The notes below the pieces were generated by a model. That model saw only the letters and a program-made list of their open reading frames with translations. It had not been told where the DNA came from and searched no databases. The translations under genes were made by a program, and so were the position numbers. 60,000 nucleotides of DNA from Symbiodinium natans (lineage: Eukaryota; Sar; Dinophyceae; Suessiales; Symbiodiniaceae), in NCBI GenBank assembly GCA_905221605.1, contig CAJNDS010000491.1, positions 622,001-682,000 of the forward strand, read 5' to 3'. The stretch's first letter is position 1. Every line of letters starts with the position of its first letter. Shown here one piece after another: positions 20,590-31,730 of this stretch.

Positions 20590-20924
20590 ATGTTCCGGTT
20601 CGACTCAGACAGTTGCCACAACAAGACGAGAATTCCAAGGCGATCGCCGCAGCCAGTGGCGTTTGGGCGGTCTTGCCCCTTGTCTCAAATCAGCGGCGGA
20701 AATCCCCCGATTTCTGAAGAGGCCTCTGTCATCATTGCATGCCACAAAGTGGGCTTCTCATTCATCCCAGAGTCTGACTTCAAGAATTCCCAGACAGCCC
20801 AGAAGCTCTGAAAGGGACATGACATGGCCATCCGTGGACCAACGTGGCCACCGGCTGGTTTTGTACACTCTTTTCGGCACCAAAAGCGTCGCAGCTCGTG
20901 CGCGGATTGCCAAAACACAAAAAC

Positions 20925-21275
20925 AAACGCACGCACGCATGCACGCATGCGCGCACACACAGCGACACACAGGGAGACACACAGGGAGACACACAGGGAG
21001 ACACACAGGGAGACACACACACACACACACACACACAGAGACACAGAGACGCAGAGACACAGAGACGCAGAGACACAGAGACACAGAGACACAGAGACAC
21101 AGAGACACAGAGACACAGAGACAGAGGGTGCGAGACACACACACACACACACCCACACACCCACACACCCACACACCCACACACCCACACACCCACACAC
21201 CCACACACCCACACACCCACACACCCACACACCCACACACACCCCACACACCCACACACCCACACACCCACAACG
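20925..21275 (+). repeat. compound CA-rich micro/minisatellite
   Basis: Successive blocks of ACGC, GGGAGACACACA (four copies), (AC)n, AGAGACACAGAGACGC units and a long CACACACC array. The transitions share AGACAC, suggesting stepwise slippage. Open frames over 150 codons on both strands here are artefacts of the period. Confidence 0.95.
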
Positions 21276-21903
21276 AAACTCGCATCAACATCGCGCGCTC
21301 GCTCACTCACTCACAAAAAGGACCTGAAGACGTTTGGAGAGCTGCGCGCCTCTCCACTGTCGGATGCCGCAGCCTGGCCGCAGACAGAGACGTCAAGTGT
21401 TGTTTCTGTCCCTGCTGCTTGGATCTATTTCAAGTCGAGGTAGGGAGGGTGATCTAAATTAGTTGCCAAGAAAGGGCGATGTCTAGTTCAGATCAGCCTC
21501 CATATGTAATTCAGCGATGTTGAGGGGACTGGCGATGGCCTTGTCCTCGCCCAGGGCCCACTATATTAAACTCACTAGCCCTTACTCACCCTCCAACCCT
21601 TTCGGACATGTTCATGAAGCGCACAGCAGCTCGATGGCTAGATCAAATTTTTTTGGACGGCAGACTTGAAGCCCCAGAGCACAGAAGCCCGATTCTCGAA
21701 GCCACAGCTGTCCGCAGAAACCTCCGGAAGGAAAAAGCAGGCGAGGAGTTTTGAACTCGTAGACGATTTCCTGACATACTACTCCAGGACCCACAGTAGG
21801 CCCCTTACTCCCGGTTTTTTGGAGGTGAGGTGCCCTGAAGAAAGACCCGCCAAGCAAAGCGGATTCCTTTTTTCCGTTCGTGAGGATCTCTGGTTCGACC
21901 TTG

Positions 21904-22051
21904 GGATTTTCCGCTCTTAACAGGGATTAAAGTACCCCCCCTCTTCTAATCCCTCTTAAGGACTGCTACCCTAAACCATCCTAAACCCGGAGCCCTATTA
22001 GAACTCTCCCTGCTGAGGAGCTGTTCGTATAAGGGGGAGAACTTCTCAAGT
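21904..22051. mobile_element. degraded family A element, copy 4
   Basis: Left TTGGGATTTTCCGC, then AACAGGGATTAAAGTACCCCC, AATCCCTCTTAAGGACTGCT, and a displaced right end TATAAGGGGGAGAACTTCTC. Internal CCTAAACC sequence interrupts it. Confidence 0.55.
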
Positions 22052-22796
22052 TGGACCCGGTGTAGAAAGCCCACCCTTGAGGTGCTCCACCCGGAGCCGC
22101 AGCCGGCCGCGAGCCCAGGATCCACTCAGGGAAGAATGCGACTAATACGCTCTAATACTAGAACAGCATAAGTATGAGACTGTATCTACACCAGTATAGG
22201 ACATGTACGTATAAGGATTATACACCATTCCTCTACTAGAACAGTGTAAGGATAAGTTTTTTATCTACCGCAGTATAAGAATATGCTACAGTAGTAGAAT
22301 GATGTGCAGGCTTGCCGGTTGGACCGTTTGGGCTTAGGGTTTAGGGCGGATCCCTCATTTTCTTTTGCTGGATCGCCTCAAGGTGCCCTGCATCTGGGGA
22401 GCTTGAGCTGAGTGCACACAAGAAGTGTCCTAAACTAGGCCCACTTTCGTCGTACATTCCGGATAGTCTGGCTGACGAAAATTTGAGAGCAGCCGCGGTG
22501 AGACATCCCCGATGTCAGCTGCAAGCCCAAAGCCCCGAAACGCGTAGCCTTTGCGTGGTTCCCGAGGTCGACATCTCGACAAAGGAGGACCTCCTACCCG
22601 ATTATCAGCCGGTTACCACCCTTGGCTCTGCCTGATGCACCACTTTGTTGGGCGAGGGCCCGGGTCATTGAGGGTAGTCCCGCCCTCAGAGGGAGTTGTT
22701 TTGCCTTCAAAAACGATACGTTAGTTTATTTACCGAAGGATGGGCATGGCACGATGGCCTTATCATGGTAGAAGGACCCTGTTGGGAAGCTGGCAG

Positions 22797-22904
22797 GAGA
22801 TGATGCCGCTTTACAGCTTCCTGCAGAGCGGGGAGAACTTCCAGCCCAACATCAACGACGACCTGGTCTTTACCAAGGGTACCATTACCCGCCGCTCGGA
22901 CTGA
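22797..22904 (+). CDS. terminal exon, function unknown
   Basis: CTGGCAG acceptor, then 36 codons in frame to TGA: EMMPLYSFLQSGENFQPNI, NDDLVFTKGTITRRSD. Codon use is GC-ending and protein-like, and the length is an exact multiple of three. No domain recognised; upstream exons not found. Confidence 0.55.
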   Translation, partial: EMMPLYSFLQSGENFQPNINDDLVFTKGTITRRSD

Positions 22905-23371
22905 CGCATACAGACGAGCACTGGGAACACACACACACACACACACATACGCTCACTCACTTATGAAGTGCTGAGTCATGGCTTGTCCGCTGGGATGGTA
23001 CATTGGCATGCTTCCCTTCTGAGTTCAGGTAGCCTTCTTGTACGTACAGGAAGGAAAGAAGCATCTAGAGGAAGCCAAGGGGCCAGTGAGATGGCTGGAC
23101 ACTACTTGCTCTTACTGGTGCTCCTCAACATCAACTGCTTTATAGAAGTACTTCCACTACAAACCGAGCCGCTGAGGTGACAAACGGCTTGACTTGCAAC
23201 TTGGCATCCAATGCGAGGTTTTGCGAATGGTTGTACTGGCTTAGTTTCGTTCATCTGGAAACTATTTAGGCGTGGAGAGGAGCGGGGCGTTAGCCTACAA
23301 CAAGTCTGAAGGTTCGGAAGTTCGGCAGCAGGTTGAGGCCCGTTGAGACAAACTCCTACAGCAACCACGAT

Positions 23372-23611
23372 GAATGTAGCGATAGCCGTAGTGCTAATGC
23401 CCAACATAATTCGCCAAACGCTCCAGCCAAAGGTGCAAGCAAGTCATTGGCCCCCAGGGCGTGGAAGACTTGATGCAATCTCTCAAGAATCACAGTAAGA
23501 ATATAGCGATAGCCGTAGTGCTAATGCCCAACATAATTCGCCAAACGCTCCAGCCAAAGGTGCAAGCAAGTCATTGGCCCCCAGGGCGTGGAAGACTTGA
23601 TGCAAGCTCTC
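23372..23611 (+). repeat. direct duplication of about 112 bp (period 127)
   Basis: Positions 23372-23484 and 23499-23611 are nearly identical. Both copies contain the frame KQVIGPQGVEDLMQ, which fits the helical half of a leucine-rich repeat, so this may be an exon duplication linked to the LRR gene downstream. The copies diverge right after GATGCAA. Confidence 0.85.
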
Positions 23612-23619
23612 TTCGTGAA

Positions 23620-25231
23620 CCAGGAAGCTGCTTGGAAAGGGTGATAGTATTATTGTTATGGTTATGATACTATTTTCTGGCTATTATGGTGACTGTTATG
23701 GATACCATGGTTATTGTGTTCTTGTGGTTTTTGTTATTCCGTTTACTATATGTTATTATCATTGTGATGGCTATTGTTGGGATGATTAGGCCTGTTATTG
23801 GTGTTATTTGGGAGGGTGTGTGGAGTGCGATTTGGATTCTAGGTCCTTTATCGCATTATGTCGATGAACATGTATGCGTAGAAAAGTATATGCACATGTT
23901 TATGTATATGTATTTGCATGTGTATATGCATGTACCTATGTGGCATTACATACATGTGCGTTGCGTTCTTTTATTATATTTCATGTTAATATATATATAT
24001 ATAGATATACAGATATATAAATATAGATACGGATCTAAACATGAACCAAGATGTGTCTATATATTCACATGTAATTATTCATTTGTGGAAGTTTGAATTG
24101 TATGTTCACTGATGTACTGGTTTTGTTGATGACGTTTGGAGGTGGAAGCTGGGCAAGATTTTTCGATTTGCTGAGGCTGGATTGGTGCAGCACTTGCTCC
24201 TGGGAAACAACGTTTGCCGCTTGCCTTGCGATTCCAGAAAGAGATGGACCAGAACTCTGAGACATCAGACGTGCAGCTCTCATGCTCCTGACATCCACGA
24301 GTAGCGACACTGCAGCGTGTTGAACGGAGTTGGTGGGGAACTTTGATTACAAGGTTCGTTGCTTCGATTAGCTGGTTTCCTGCCTTTTTACTACCTCGCC
24401 TGCAGCACCAGACACGTGAGGTGTGTTGACGGAAGCAACGTCTCAACTTTCCGAATGGAGCTTGTTTGTTGGGTCACAAAAAAGACGCTTGCGCCAAGGT
24501 AGTTGTGAATGTGGAGGGGTTCAGATGCAGGATCCACGTCCAATGTCCAGCTTCGAAATGTAGCCTGTGGTTCCCATGCAGCACAAGGTCACAAGGTCCC
24601 CTGTCAGACGTACCTCGATACACAAGCGCAAAGCTTGCTCGCCTAGCTGATGTCTGCAAGGTGGCAACGACTTGCCCCGCCGCATCGCGGATCTCATCCG
24701 TGAGGACAAGGTCTTTGCTTGCCTTTGTGGGCAGAGCATTGCGACGTGTTCAGCTTGGGCGTAAACGAAGCTAGAAGCGGTGCCAGTAGCCTCTGTGCAG
24801 GGCCAAGCATTTGAGAATTTCTAGTACATGTGGCCATCGCCTTTGTGAAACGGGCAGGTCGCTTCGCAAGTGAAGTTGTGGCCTGAACCCTTAACCTAAA
24901 GCCTCCTTGCCTCCTTCGTGCGAGTGTGAGAGACGAAATCTAAACCCTCAGAAAAGCCTAAGCCGTTAGGGTGCCTCACTTGCAATTCGCAAGGCGTCAA
25001 GGTCCGTTTCATTGCCATGGAGGGGACTTGCCGTTTGTTACCAGGGACTTGCAGGGGATAAGACTAGCAAAGAATAAAGAATATAGCGAGAACCATAATC
25101 GTAGCCACACCAGCCATGGCAACACAATATCCATACCCACAATTAGAACCCCTAAACCCCAAACCCTAAACCCTAAACCCCACCACCCTATGAAGCCAAA
25201 GCATTCTGGGGGAAACTCGCTTCCGGGGCAG
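23620..25231. other. A/T-rich, mostly non-coding
   Basis: Positions 23640-24090 have TTATTGTTATGG-like simple composition and an ATATAG microsatellite (23985-24030). A coding-like patch reads RRIADLIREDKVFACLCGQ at about 24678-24737. CCCTAAA repeats at 25143-25185 precede the LRR exon. Confidence 0.45.
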
Positions 25232-25327
25232 GCTTCCCTGAGCACCTGGTACATTGCCGGAAATCGCATCACCGCAGAGGGCTTGAAGCCCCTCTGCGAG
25301 GTGCTGCGAGGCCTGAGTGTGGTGGAG
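25232..25327 (+). CDS. leucine-rich-repeat protein, exon 1 of those visible
   Basis: GGGGCAG acceptor; 32 codons, phase 0 at both ends: ASLSTWYIAGNRITAEGLKP and LCEVLRGLSVVE. This matches the ribonuclease-inhibitor-type LRR consensus LxLxxNxIxxxGxxxLxxxL found in NLR-like proteins. It ends in GTAGGG, followed by a TTTAGGG array. LRRs of this class mediate protein binding. The N-terminal effector domain of the gene is not visible. Confidence 0.7.
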
Positions 25328-25329
25328 GT

Positions 25330-25440
25330 AGGGTTCAGGGTTCAGGGTTTAGGGTTTAGGGTTTAGGGTTTAGGGTTTTTAGGGTTTTCAGGCTTTTTAG
25401 GGTTTAGGGTTTGGGTTTTAGGGTTTTTAGGGTTTTTAGG
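25330..25440 (+). repeat. TTCAGGG/TTTAGGG array, degenerate
   Basis: TTCAGGG first, then TTTAGGG, then stretched TTTTTAGGG variants. Confidence 0.9.
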
Positions 25441-25575
25441 GATCTGCTTTAAGCACTGCCTGTGCTGGGAGCTGGGATGTCATGGAGGTTGAGCTTGCAA
25501 CTTCTCCGCGATCTGGAGGTTGAGCTTGTGTAGTGCACGGGGCTGGAGCTAGCATGCTCGTATTCCCTAAAAAGA

Positions 25576-25701
25576 TTGGGATGTTCCCCCTTATACTGAC
25601 AGACCTTTTTCGGGACGATACTGACAGACCTTTTTAGGGACGATAGTAGGGGGTACGATAATCCCTTTTAAGGCTGTTAGCATCATGGGGGAACATCCCA
25701 A
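25576..25701. mobile_element. MITE-like element, family A copy 5
   Basis: TTGGGATGTTCCCCCTTATA left end and GGGGGAACATCCCAA right end. The ATACTGACAGACCTTTTT segment is duplicated in tandem inside, a recent internal duplication of 28 bases. Confidence 0.85.
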
Positions 25702-25819
25702 TGTATAGAAGTTCGGAGCTTGCTCCATAGAGTCCCCCTCCCGCGCAAGTTTGATCTGAGCCTCTTGGCAGCATCATCACTCAGCCTCATCCTTCTGATG
25801 CCCCGTGAAAGGTGACCAG

Positions 25820-25871
25820 GTCGTCCATCAGCTTTGGTTGAAGCGCAACCCGCTGCACAAGGAGGGAGCAG
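25820..25871 (+). CDS. leucine-rich-repeat protein, exon
   Basis: Acceptor GACCAG, phase 0, continuing VVE with VVHQLWLKRNPLHKEGA, the beta-strand and turn of the next LRR. It ends at a GT (GCAG/GTGCGC). Joined to 25232-25327 it keeps the repeat register. Confidence 0.65.
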
Positions 25872-25932
25872 GTGCGCTTGGGGTTTGGGGCGGTGCCATG
25901 GCTGAGTCTAATCATGCTGCGTGCTTTTGCAG

Positions 25933-26102
25933 CATCTCACCTAGCTCTTGGGCTTCGCGTGACACCCTTAGGCCAATGCTTCAAGCACTATCCCTGGAAG
26001 CCCCGCAACTGCCTCGGACAGATCTCTCTATCATGCGCATGAAGCCTCCCTGCGCGCCAGTCCTCCTGGCAGACATGCTCCGCAGCAACCGGACGCTGCA
26101 GG
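25933..26102 (+). CDS. leucine-rich-repeat exon(s), two frames
   Basis: After TTTTGCAG, phase-1 continuation gives ASHLALGLRVTPLGQCF. From about 25990 the LRR register switches frame to TDLSIMRMKPPCAPVLLADM and LRSNRTLQ. Either a tiny intron or a frameshift separates them. The second part matches the L-D-L-S ... G-A-x-x-L-A-x-x-L-x-x-N-x-T-L pattern. Confidence 0.5.
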
Positions 26103-26127
26103 CTCCGGCCAATGTTTAAAGACCGAA

Positions 26128-26215
26128 GGTCATATATATATATATACATATATATATACATATGTATATACATATGTGTATACATATATAGATACACATA
26201 TATCTGTATATATTT
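26128..26215 (+). repeat. ATATAC palindromic microsatellite
   Basis: Alternating ATATAT, ATATAC and ATATGT units. Similar tracts recur at 27115-27152, 28917-29012, 30745-30870 and 31020-31072, all inside presumed introns of the LRR gene. Confidence 0.85.
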
Positions 26216-26329
26216 CCTTGGATTCCGAAGTTGTTCGAAGAGTTGTGGGTTTTCGCAAAGGTGTGCGTGCGCAAGCTAAGAGGCGTGCGTGGGCACTGTT
26301 AGAGATTTTCTTTGCTAGACACCCTGCAC

Positions 26330-26455
26330 CCTACACCCTACACCCCACACCCTACACCCTACACCCTGAACCCTAAAAAAACCCTGAACCCTAAACCCGA
26401 AACCCGAAACCCTAAACCCTAAACCCTAAACCCTAAACCCTAAACCCTAACCTTC
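26330..26455 (+). repeat. CACCCTA then CCCTAAA array
   Basis: It begins with ACACCCT units and passes through CCCGAAA variants into seven CCCTAAA units. The shift of variants is stepwise. Confidence 0.9.
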
Positions 26456-27197
26456 AATCCCCTAAGGCCTTGAGCCCTGCAAGGTCCTAGACTTGGTGAA
26501 CTGCGGGCTGCCTCTCGGAGGCAGTTCCAAGCCTTCAGAATTCCGGGCCCTTGTGGGTTGCCCCAAGATGCAAGAGAAGGCAGGTGTTTCTATCTTTCCA
26601 TCCAGCGAATCTATATTTAAAGATGTATTGGCTCTTTTCTTTGGAGCGTGGGGGGGCAGAGGCGGAGGGGTAAGCGAGTAAGGCAGACAGACCCACACAA
26701 TGCACACAAGGAAAACATAAAGCCGGACTGAAGGCAGGAAAGAGAGCAAGACAGCAAGAGAACGACAGGACGAACTGAAGTAACTTAGTATGAAGAGCAC
26801 CAATGAAGTTCCCGAGTCCCAACCTCAGCCAGCTGGCGTGAGAAGTCGGAATTTCTTGCTTTGCCACGCCTCTAAGGATGGATGAGGGCGCCGAGGCGAT
26901 TGTGCAGGGCCTTGAGGGCTCCAGTAGCTCAGCCTCATATTTCGTGGGCATTCTCCGCACAGGCTCTTGAGCAATTGGCTTTCTAGCCTTCCCAGCTTTA
27001 ATAACCTCTAACTTCCGTGGGTTTTTGCTTCTTTTTGCAACAGCTGCTGTTGTACAAATACAGATATATTTAATTGTAAATACATGAACAACTACATAAA
27101 TAGAAAAATAGATAAATAAATATATATATATATACATATATATATATATGTAGGTAGCAAGCTTGCCGAAGCGATGGGCTTGAAATGGTGCTCCCAG

Positions 27198-27280
27198 GCC
27201 TCAAGCACCTCTACCTCGATGGCAACGGCCTCACTGCCAAGACCGCTGGGATGATCGCCAAGGCCCACTCTTTGCATGGG
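27198..27280 (+). CDS. leucine-rich-repeat protein, exon
   Basis: CTCCCAG acceptor; the frame reads LKHLYLDGNGLTAKTAGMIA and KAHSLH, a textbook LRR unit, ending at GTTTGGGG and the TTTAGGG array. Upstream in-frame codons (GLEMVLPG) are also open, so the start is uncertain. Confidence 0.65.
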
Positions 27281-27287
27281 GTTTGGG

Positions 27288-27350
27288 GTTTAGGGTTTAG
27301 GGTTTAGGGTTTAGGGTTTAGGGTTTAGGGTTTAGGGTTTAGGGTTTAGC
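27288..27350 (+). repeat. TTTAGGG telomere-like array
   Basis: Nine units following the LRR exon. Confidence 0.95.
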
Positions 27351-28154
27351 AGGAAAAAGTTGGCCAAAACAAGAACCCACGACGGGAATAGCCAGGCCGG
27401 GTCGGACCTGGAAACGCTGTCTCTGGGAATGCAGCTTATCTGCACGAGGGCAGGAGAACAACAGGAAGCAACGTTGCAGACTTCGCAGGTTGAGCTGAAG
27501 CTGTGTAGGCCAATGCAAACCCTAGGAACCGGCTGTACGACGAGGGCGCCGCTGCCGTGGCAGAAAACCTGAGCCCTAGCGTGCCATGTCTGAAATTGTG
27601 TTGCCATGTTAGTGGGAGCTCTTGCATGCAAGTGGAAGGTTGTGGCCAAGGCTTGTGGATCCTCAGGCAATCCTGATCTGATGACAGGGCAGTGACAGAA
27701 CTTTGGCTTCTTAAGGCTGCTGACCAACTCCACATGAAGACCAGGGGAAGCAATTAGGCCTGAATCACTAGAAATGGGCCCCCTCCTGAGTCTCCTAGTC
27801 TCCAAAGCAAGCTGCGCTTTGTGGCAGGTGCGCCGGCTTTGCCTCGCGGCCGTAGGCTGCCGTGGGTTCTCGGGGGATTCGACTGTCTTTCTCCAGTTTA
27901 GAGCGTTAGCAGAATTTCTTAGAGGTAAGGAGGGACGTGAACTTCGCTGGAAGACAGTGTGAGAACACTTAAGTTTGGGATTTTGGTCCGCGCAGCACTT
28001 GGCAAGTATGGGATACTCGGCTGCAACAGTATGGTTCTGCTGTGTAGAACAGGTGCCTGAATACTTACTTTTATTCGAAATTGCACAAAACACCCATTCA
28101 AGTCACAGATGTCCCTGTATCAGCTTCCCGTTGCAGCCTTCAGACCTGCTCTAG

Positions 28155-28219
28155 GCATGGGCGTGCCGGGTGCCAAAGCTGTCGGAGAGCTGCTGAAGAA
28201 GAACCGCACCTTCCCGCAT
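28155..28219 (+). CDS. leucine-rich-repeat protein, exon
   Basis: CTCTAG acceptor, frame MGVPGAKAVGELLKKNRTFP, then GTGTGAG donor. This is the helical half of an LRR (G-A-x-A-x-x-x-L-L-x-x-N-x-T). Confidence 0.6.
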
Positions 28220-28319
28220 GTGTGAGCCTTCGGGTGCTTTCTTCGAACCTCCCGAGATGGAGAGCTTGCAAGATCAGAAGGCTCCACCACCCGAAAACCT
28301 GAACCCCCAACCTCTGAAT

Positions 28320-28405
28320 TATAGGGTCCCTTCTTGGGGTTACCATTACAAAGGCGGCCCCTCGTATTTAGGGTACCCCAAAAGGGACCATCGTTGTGGG
28401 AAATG
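28320..28405. mobile_element. family C element, diverged
   Basis: Contains AGGGTCCCTTCTTGGGGTTA and the complement-like TAGGGTACCCCAAAAGGGAC, and ends GGGAAATGACC. Confidence 0.5.
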
Positions 28406-28495
28406 ACCATATCACCAGCTACCTCCCGTAGTCCCCCGCAAACTTGCACATTGGGCGTATGCAGAGGCGGGGGGACCCAAAAACAGCCAAAGCAC

Positions 28496-28556
28496 CTAAA
28501 CCCTAAACCCTAAACCCTAAACCCTAAACCCTCAACCCTCAACCCTAAACCCTAAA
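28496..28556 (+). repeat. CCCTAAA telomere-like array
   Basis: Eight units, two of them CCCTCAA. Confidence 0.9.
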
Positions 28557-28961
28557 CGCCCCATCCTAGGCACGCTTCGATTCCTCGACTTGGGCTTGCT
28601 GAGACCGGGTTTCATTAGAGCCCATCACGGGCTAGTGTTTGGCTTACTCCATGGCTGTTGTGTAGTTCCCACTTCATAGGCTACGGACTGGTGCTGGTCA
28701 GGGGTATTACTGGCTTAGTTGTCACTTTGCAAGTGCAAACGCCACAGTACGTCTGCACGGTGTGAATGAGAAGTGTTGCTTGTTTTTATTCCCCAGCCCC
28801 GCTGAGGCAAGACATGCCAGAACGAAATGTCAAGTATACCAAAGACATATCCTTAGAGTTATACATCAACATGTGAATATGAAATGTCCAGATATTCACA
28901 TAAATCTTAAAATGGTTGACATACATACATATATATATATACACATGACGCACACACACAC

Positions 28962-28993
<32 letters not shown>

Positions 28994-29616
28994 ATACTAT
29001 ATACGTATACATGACTTGGCATGACATCCCATCGGCCGCAGCCCCCCCGCCACAAAACCGAGGAAGGCGACAGGAGCCCTCAAGGAGGTACCGAACCGCA
29101 TCACGGATGAAGGCCGGGTCTTGAGAATACCCTTCTGATTTAGGGCTAGGAGGGTTTAGGGTTTAGGGTTAGAGTTTAAGGTTTTTTTGTTTTAGAGCGC
29201 CCTCAATCCCTAGGAACATTTAGGCACATGTATAATAAACTCCCAAAAAAACCCCTATAATCCAAGCCCCACCCACGAACCCTAAGCACTCGCAATCCTC
29301 ATGGGGTTGCGCCAAGCACCAAATCGCCTCAACCCCAAACATCCTCAAACTTCACCTTGTCGTGGGGTCTGGCACGAACATCACCCCTGAATGGCGTGTG
29401 TTTCGTGTTTGCTGGTGGCATTTGGTTGGTTTTCTGGTTTGTGTGCGTGTCAGTCGATGGTCAGTCGGTGAGGGGTGGGGAGCGGTGAGCGTTCGGTCGA
29501 ACTCCGCGAACATGTTCAGCATACAGCATTTCAAACTCTTGGAAAGTCACATTCGTTCCAGCGTCTGGAGCCGTCGCGCACCTCCAAATTCATGATTTAT
29601 TAAGATCTGCATTTTA

Positions 29617-29668
29617 CAGCATCCCGGAGCGCTTGCTGGGACAGGGCAAAAACCAACAACAGAAACGT
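29617..29668 (+). CDS. candidate short exon before a TTTAGGG array
   Basis: TTTTACAG acceptor, frame IPERLLGQGKNQQQKR, then the TTTAGGG array at 29669. Short; supported mainly by its borders. Confidence 0.35.
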
Positions 29669-29728
29669 TTAGGGTTTAGGGTTTAGGGAGTTTAGGGTTT
29701 AATTAGGGTTTAGGGTTTAGGGTTTAGG
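29669..29728 (+). repeat. TTTAGGG telomere-like array, interrupted
   Basis: Eight units with GGGAG and TTAATTAGGG interruptions. Confidence 0.9.
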
Positions 29729-29897
29729 GCTGTAGCTGAGGGGGAGCAACCATCTTCAACAACCCAAATAGACGACACAAAGGTCGAAGCACCGGAAAGA
29801 ATGCCTAGCCAAGAAAAGGCTTGCACTCTACATCTCAAACCCTAAGGGACCCTAAGAATGAATCACTCTTGCCAAAGCTTTCCTCATCTCTTGACAG

Positions 29898-29957
29898 GCA
29901 CTGAGATCATAGCGGGAGCGTTGGAAGAGAATAAGAGCCTGATCCTTCGCCGCACTT
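29898..29957 (+). CDS. leucine-rich-repeat protein, exon
   Basis: TTGACAG acceptor, frame TEIIAGALEENKSLILRRT followed by TAG. The pattern G/T-E-I-I-A-G-A-L-E-E-N-K-S-L is an LRR helix and turn. A donor may precede the stop; otherwise the gene ends or is broken here. Confidence 0.55.
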
Positions 29958-31100
29958 AGGCCCTGGTTTGCCCAGCTTTAGTGCACAGAAGTTTTTGCGT
30001 GCATTTGCCGTGCGCCTGCTGAGAATACACAGCCTGGGGGTGTGCGAAATGAGACCGGAGGGACTCAGCTCGATGTCTGTTAGCCGATCGCTCGGACTGC
30101 GTCTTACCATGCTACAGTCTCGGTCCTTGAATCTAAATCCCGAAGCAATTCTGCAGCCTGTTGTCGTTGAAGAATTTGCATCGATAGCCTGCCGGCTGCA
30201 ATGCCTTCCAACCTCAACTGATCTCCAGTGTCACAGACCGTCGAAGCGTTGTGAGAATATTTGGCAGCTCGCATCTCTCGCAGACCATTTGTCGTTGTGC
30301 CACGGGCACGACCCATACTCAATCGCCCGGCGAGAAGTAGTGTACCTTATCGAACTCGCAGGCGAGAGGCAACCCTCAACCCCAAACCCTCAACCATTCT
30401 CGGGCTGGATCGTTCCGAAGCCCTGCCTCGTGCGAGTGCGAGAGTCGAAACCATTCTCGGCCCAGGAATGCCCTGCTTCTCGTGCACAACACGATCCACC
30501 AGGCACTCTGACACCCCAAAGCCTGCAAAGAGTGTCCGACAAGCGCAAGGAACATCGTCGTGACAAAGGGGGGTAGAAAGACATCATCGAAGCATATAGC
30601 CCAACAACATGGACACAGTGCATTGCGATAAACTGAACATTGAGGTGAGGAGACATGCATGCGTTACATGCATCTTTACATGTATAAATGCATGCAAGAA
30701 TGTCAAGTGCCGGTGCGCATGTGCCCCCCTTCCACTGTATCTAAATATCTATATATACACAAATAGACAAATATACTCATATACACATATTTATATATGT
30801 ACACGTGTATGCATGTATACATGCATACTTTATCATGTAAGTATAAACAATGCATATATACATACCCCTATTTCTGCACAGACACGGAGAGAGAGAGAGA
30901 GAGACACAGAGCGAGCAAGATTTGTCAATGCGTGAAGGAAATCGAGTCAACAGATGCAAAGCCAGAGATGCCTGATGCTCAAACTAACAACAAATGCAAT
31001 AAATATAAACATAAATAAATAAACATATATATATATATATACATATACAAATGTATATATATATATATAAACGTCCGCAAACCCTGAAGCGCCAAACCAG
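29958..31100. other. non-coding, microsatellite-rich
   Basis: Holds a GAGA run (30888-30902), ATATAC tracts and a 202-codon open frame (29968-30576) without protein-like features. Probably intron of the LRR gene. Confidence 0.45.
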
Positions 31101-31169
31101 GCCGGCATCAAGGCCTTGCAGGTGGCGATCAGCAAGCACCCTTGCATGGTCAAGCGACTCGGGGTGCAT
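31101..31169 (+). CDS. leucine-rich-repeat protein, exon
   Basis: AACCAG acceptor, 23 codons in phase, AGIKALQVAISKHPCMVKRL, then GTAGCC donor. The LRR pattern A-G-I-K-A-L-x-x-A-I continues the series seen from 25.2 kb. Confidence 0.6.
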
Positions 31170-31192
31170 GTAGCCGGAACTGGCAGCTCTCC

Positions 31193-31311
31193 TACTTGCA
31201 GGTTCATGGTACTTATGAAACAAGTATAACTGTACTTGTGACTGTACTTATAGCTGTACTTATAACTGTACTTATAACTGTACTTCTAACCATATTATGA
31301 ACCTCCAAGTA
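31193..31311. mobile_element. MITE-like element, family B copy 2
   Basis: TACTTGCAGGTTCATGGTAC left end and TATGAACCTCCAAGTA right end. The centre is five tandem copies of a 12-base TGTACTTATAAC unit, so it has lost the long palindrome and expanded internally. Confidence 0.85.
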
Positions 31312-31657
31312 CTCCCAGAAGCGTTACGGTTGTGATGAAGATTATGACTTGCATAAAGAGATTGGGTGTTTGATTAATTATTGGTTCTTCCCCAAACAGC
31401 ACCCACTTGGGGTCCTCTCCTCCAAAGACCAAAGAGAAACGACGCCTGGGCGGAATGTGGCTCCGGAGCTGGAGCCTGCGGTTGGGATGGGCGGTGGGTC
31501 TTCGTCGGTACGACTTCTTAGTCGTAGTTTGGCCATTTGAAGTGTTACTACCATATCGCTATGCGGCCCCTAGAATTCAAAGCCCTGAGGTCACAACTTG
31601 TAAAGGCCAGCCAAATCGCCCACCCAAACCCAAAGCCCTCAAACCCAAGAATCCGAG

Positions 31658-31730
31658 GCTGGAGCTGGAGCAGCTCGGCATCCCGTTCAACGAGCTCACA
31701 CGTCGGCTCCCCGAGAATGGGATGATCAGC
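31658..31730 (+). CDS. candidate internal exon, function unknown
   Basis: After CCGAG the frame reads LELEQLGIPFNELTRRLPEN and GMIS to GTTTGGGG. Helical and protein-like. Degenerate CCCTCAAACCC repeats sit upstream and TTTGGGG downstream. Confidence 0.45.

Noticed and set aside
20685-21310. Five overlapping open frames of 160-260 codons on both strands
   Set aside because: They are dipeptide repeats (TH, VC, HTPT) forced by CA-rich simple sequence with no stops; no unique protein sequence.
27332-28093. Minus-strand open frame of 253 codons
   Set aside because: Long but without domain, hydrophobic pattern or splice context, and it runs through a TTTAGGG array and beside + strand LRR exons.
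29968-30576. Plus-strand open frame of 202 codons
   Set aside because: No recognisable pattern, low protein character, contains CCCTCAACCCC-type repeat; likely intron.
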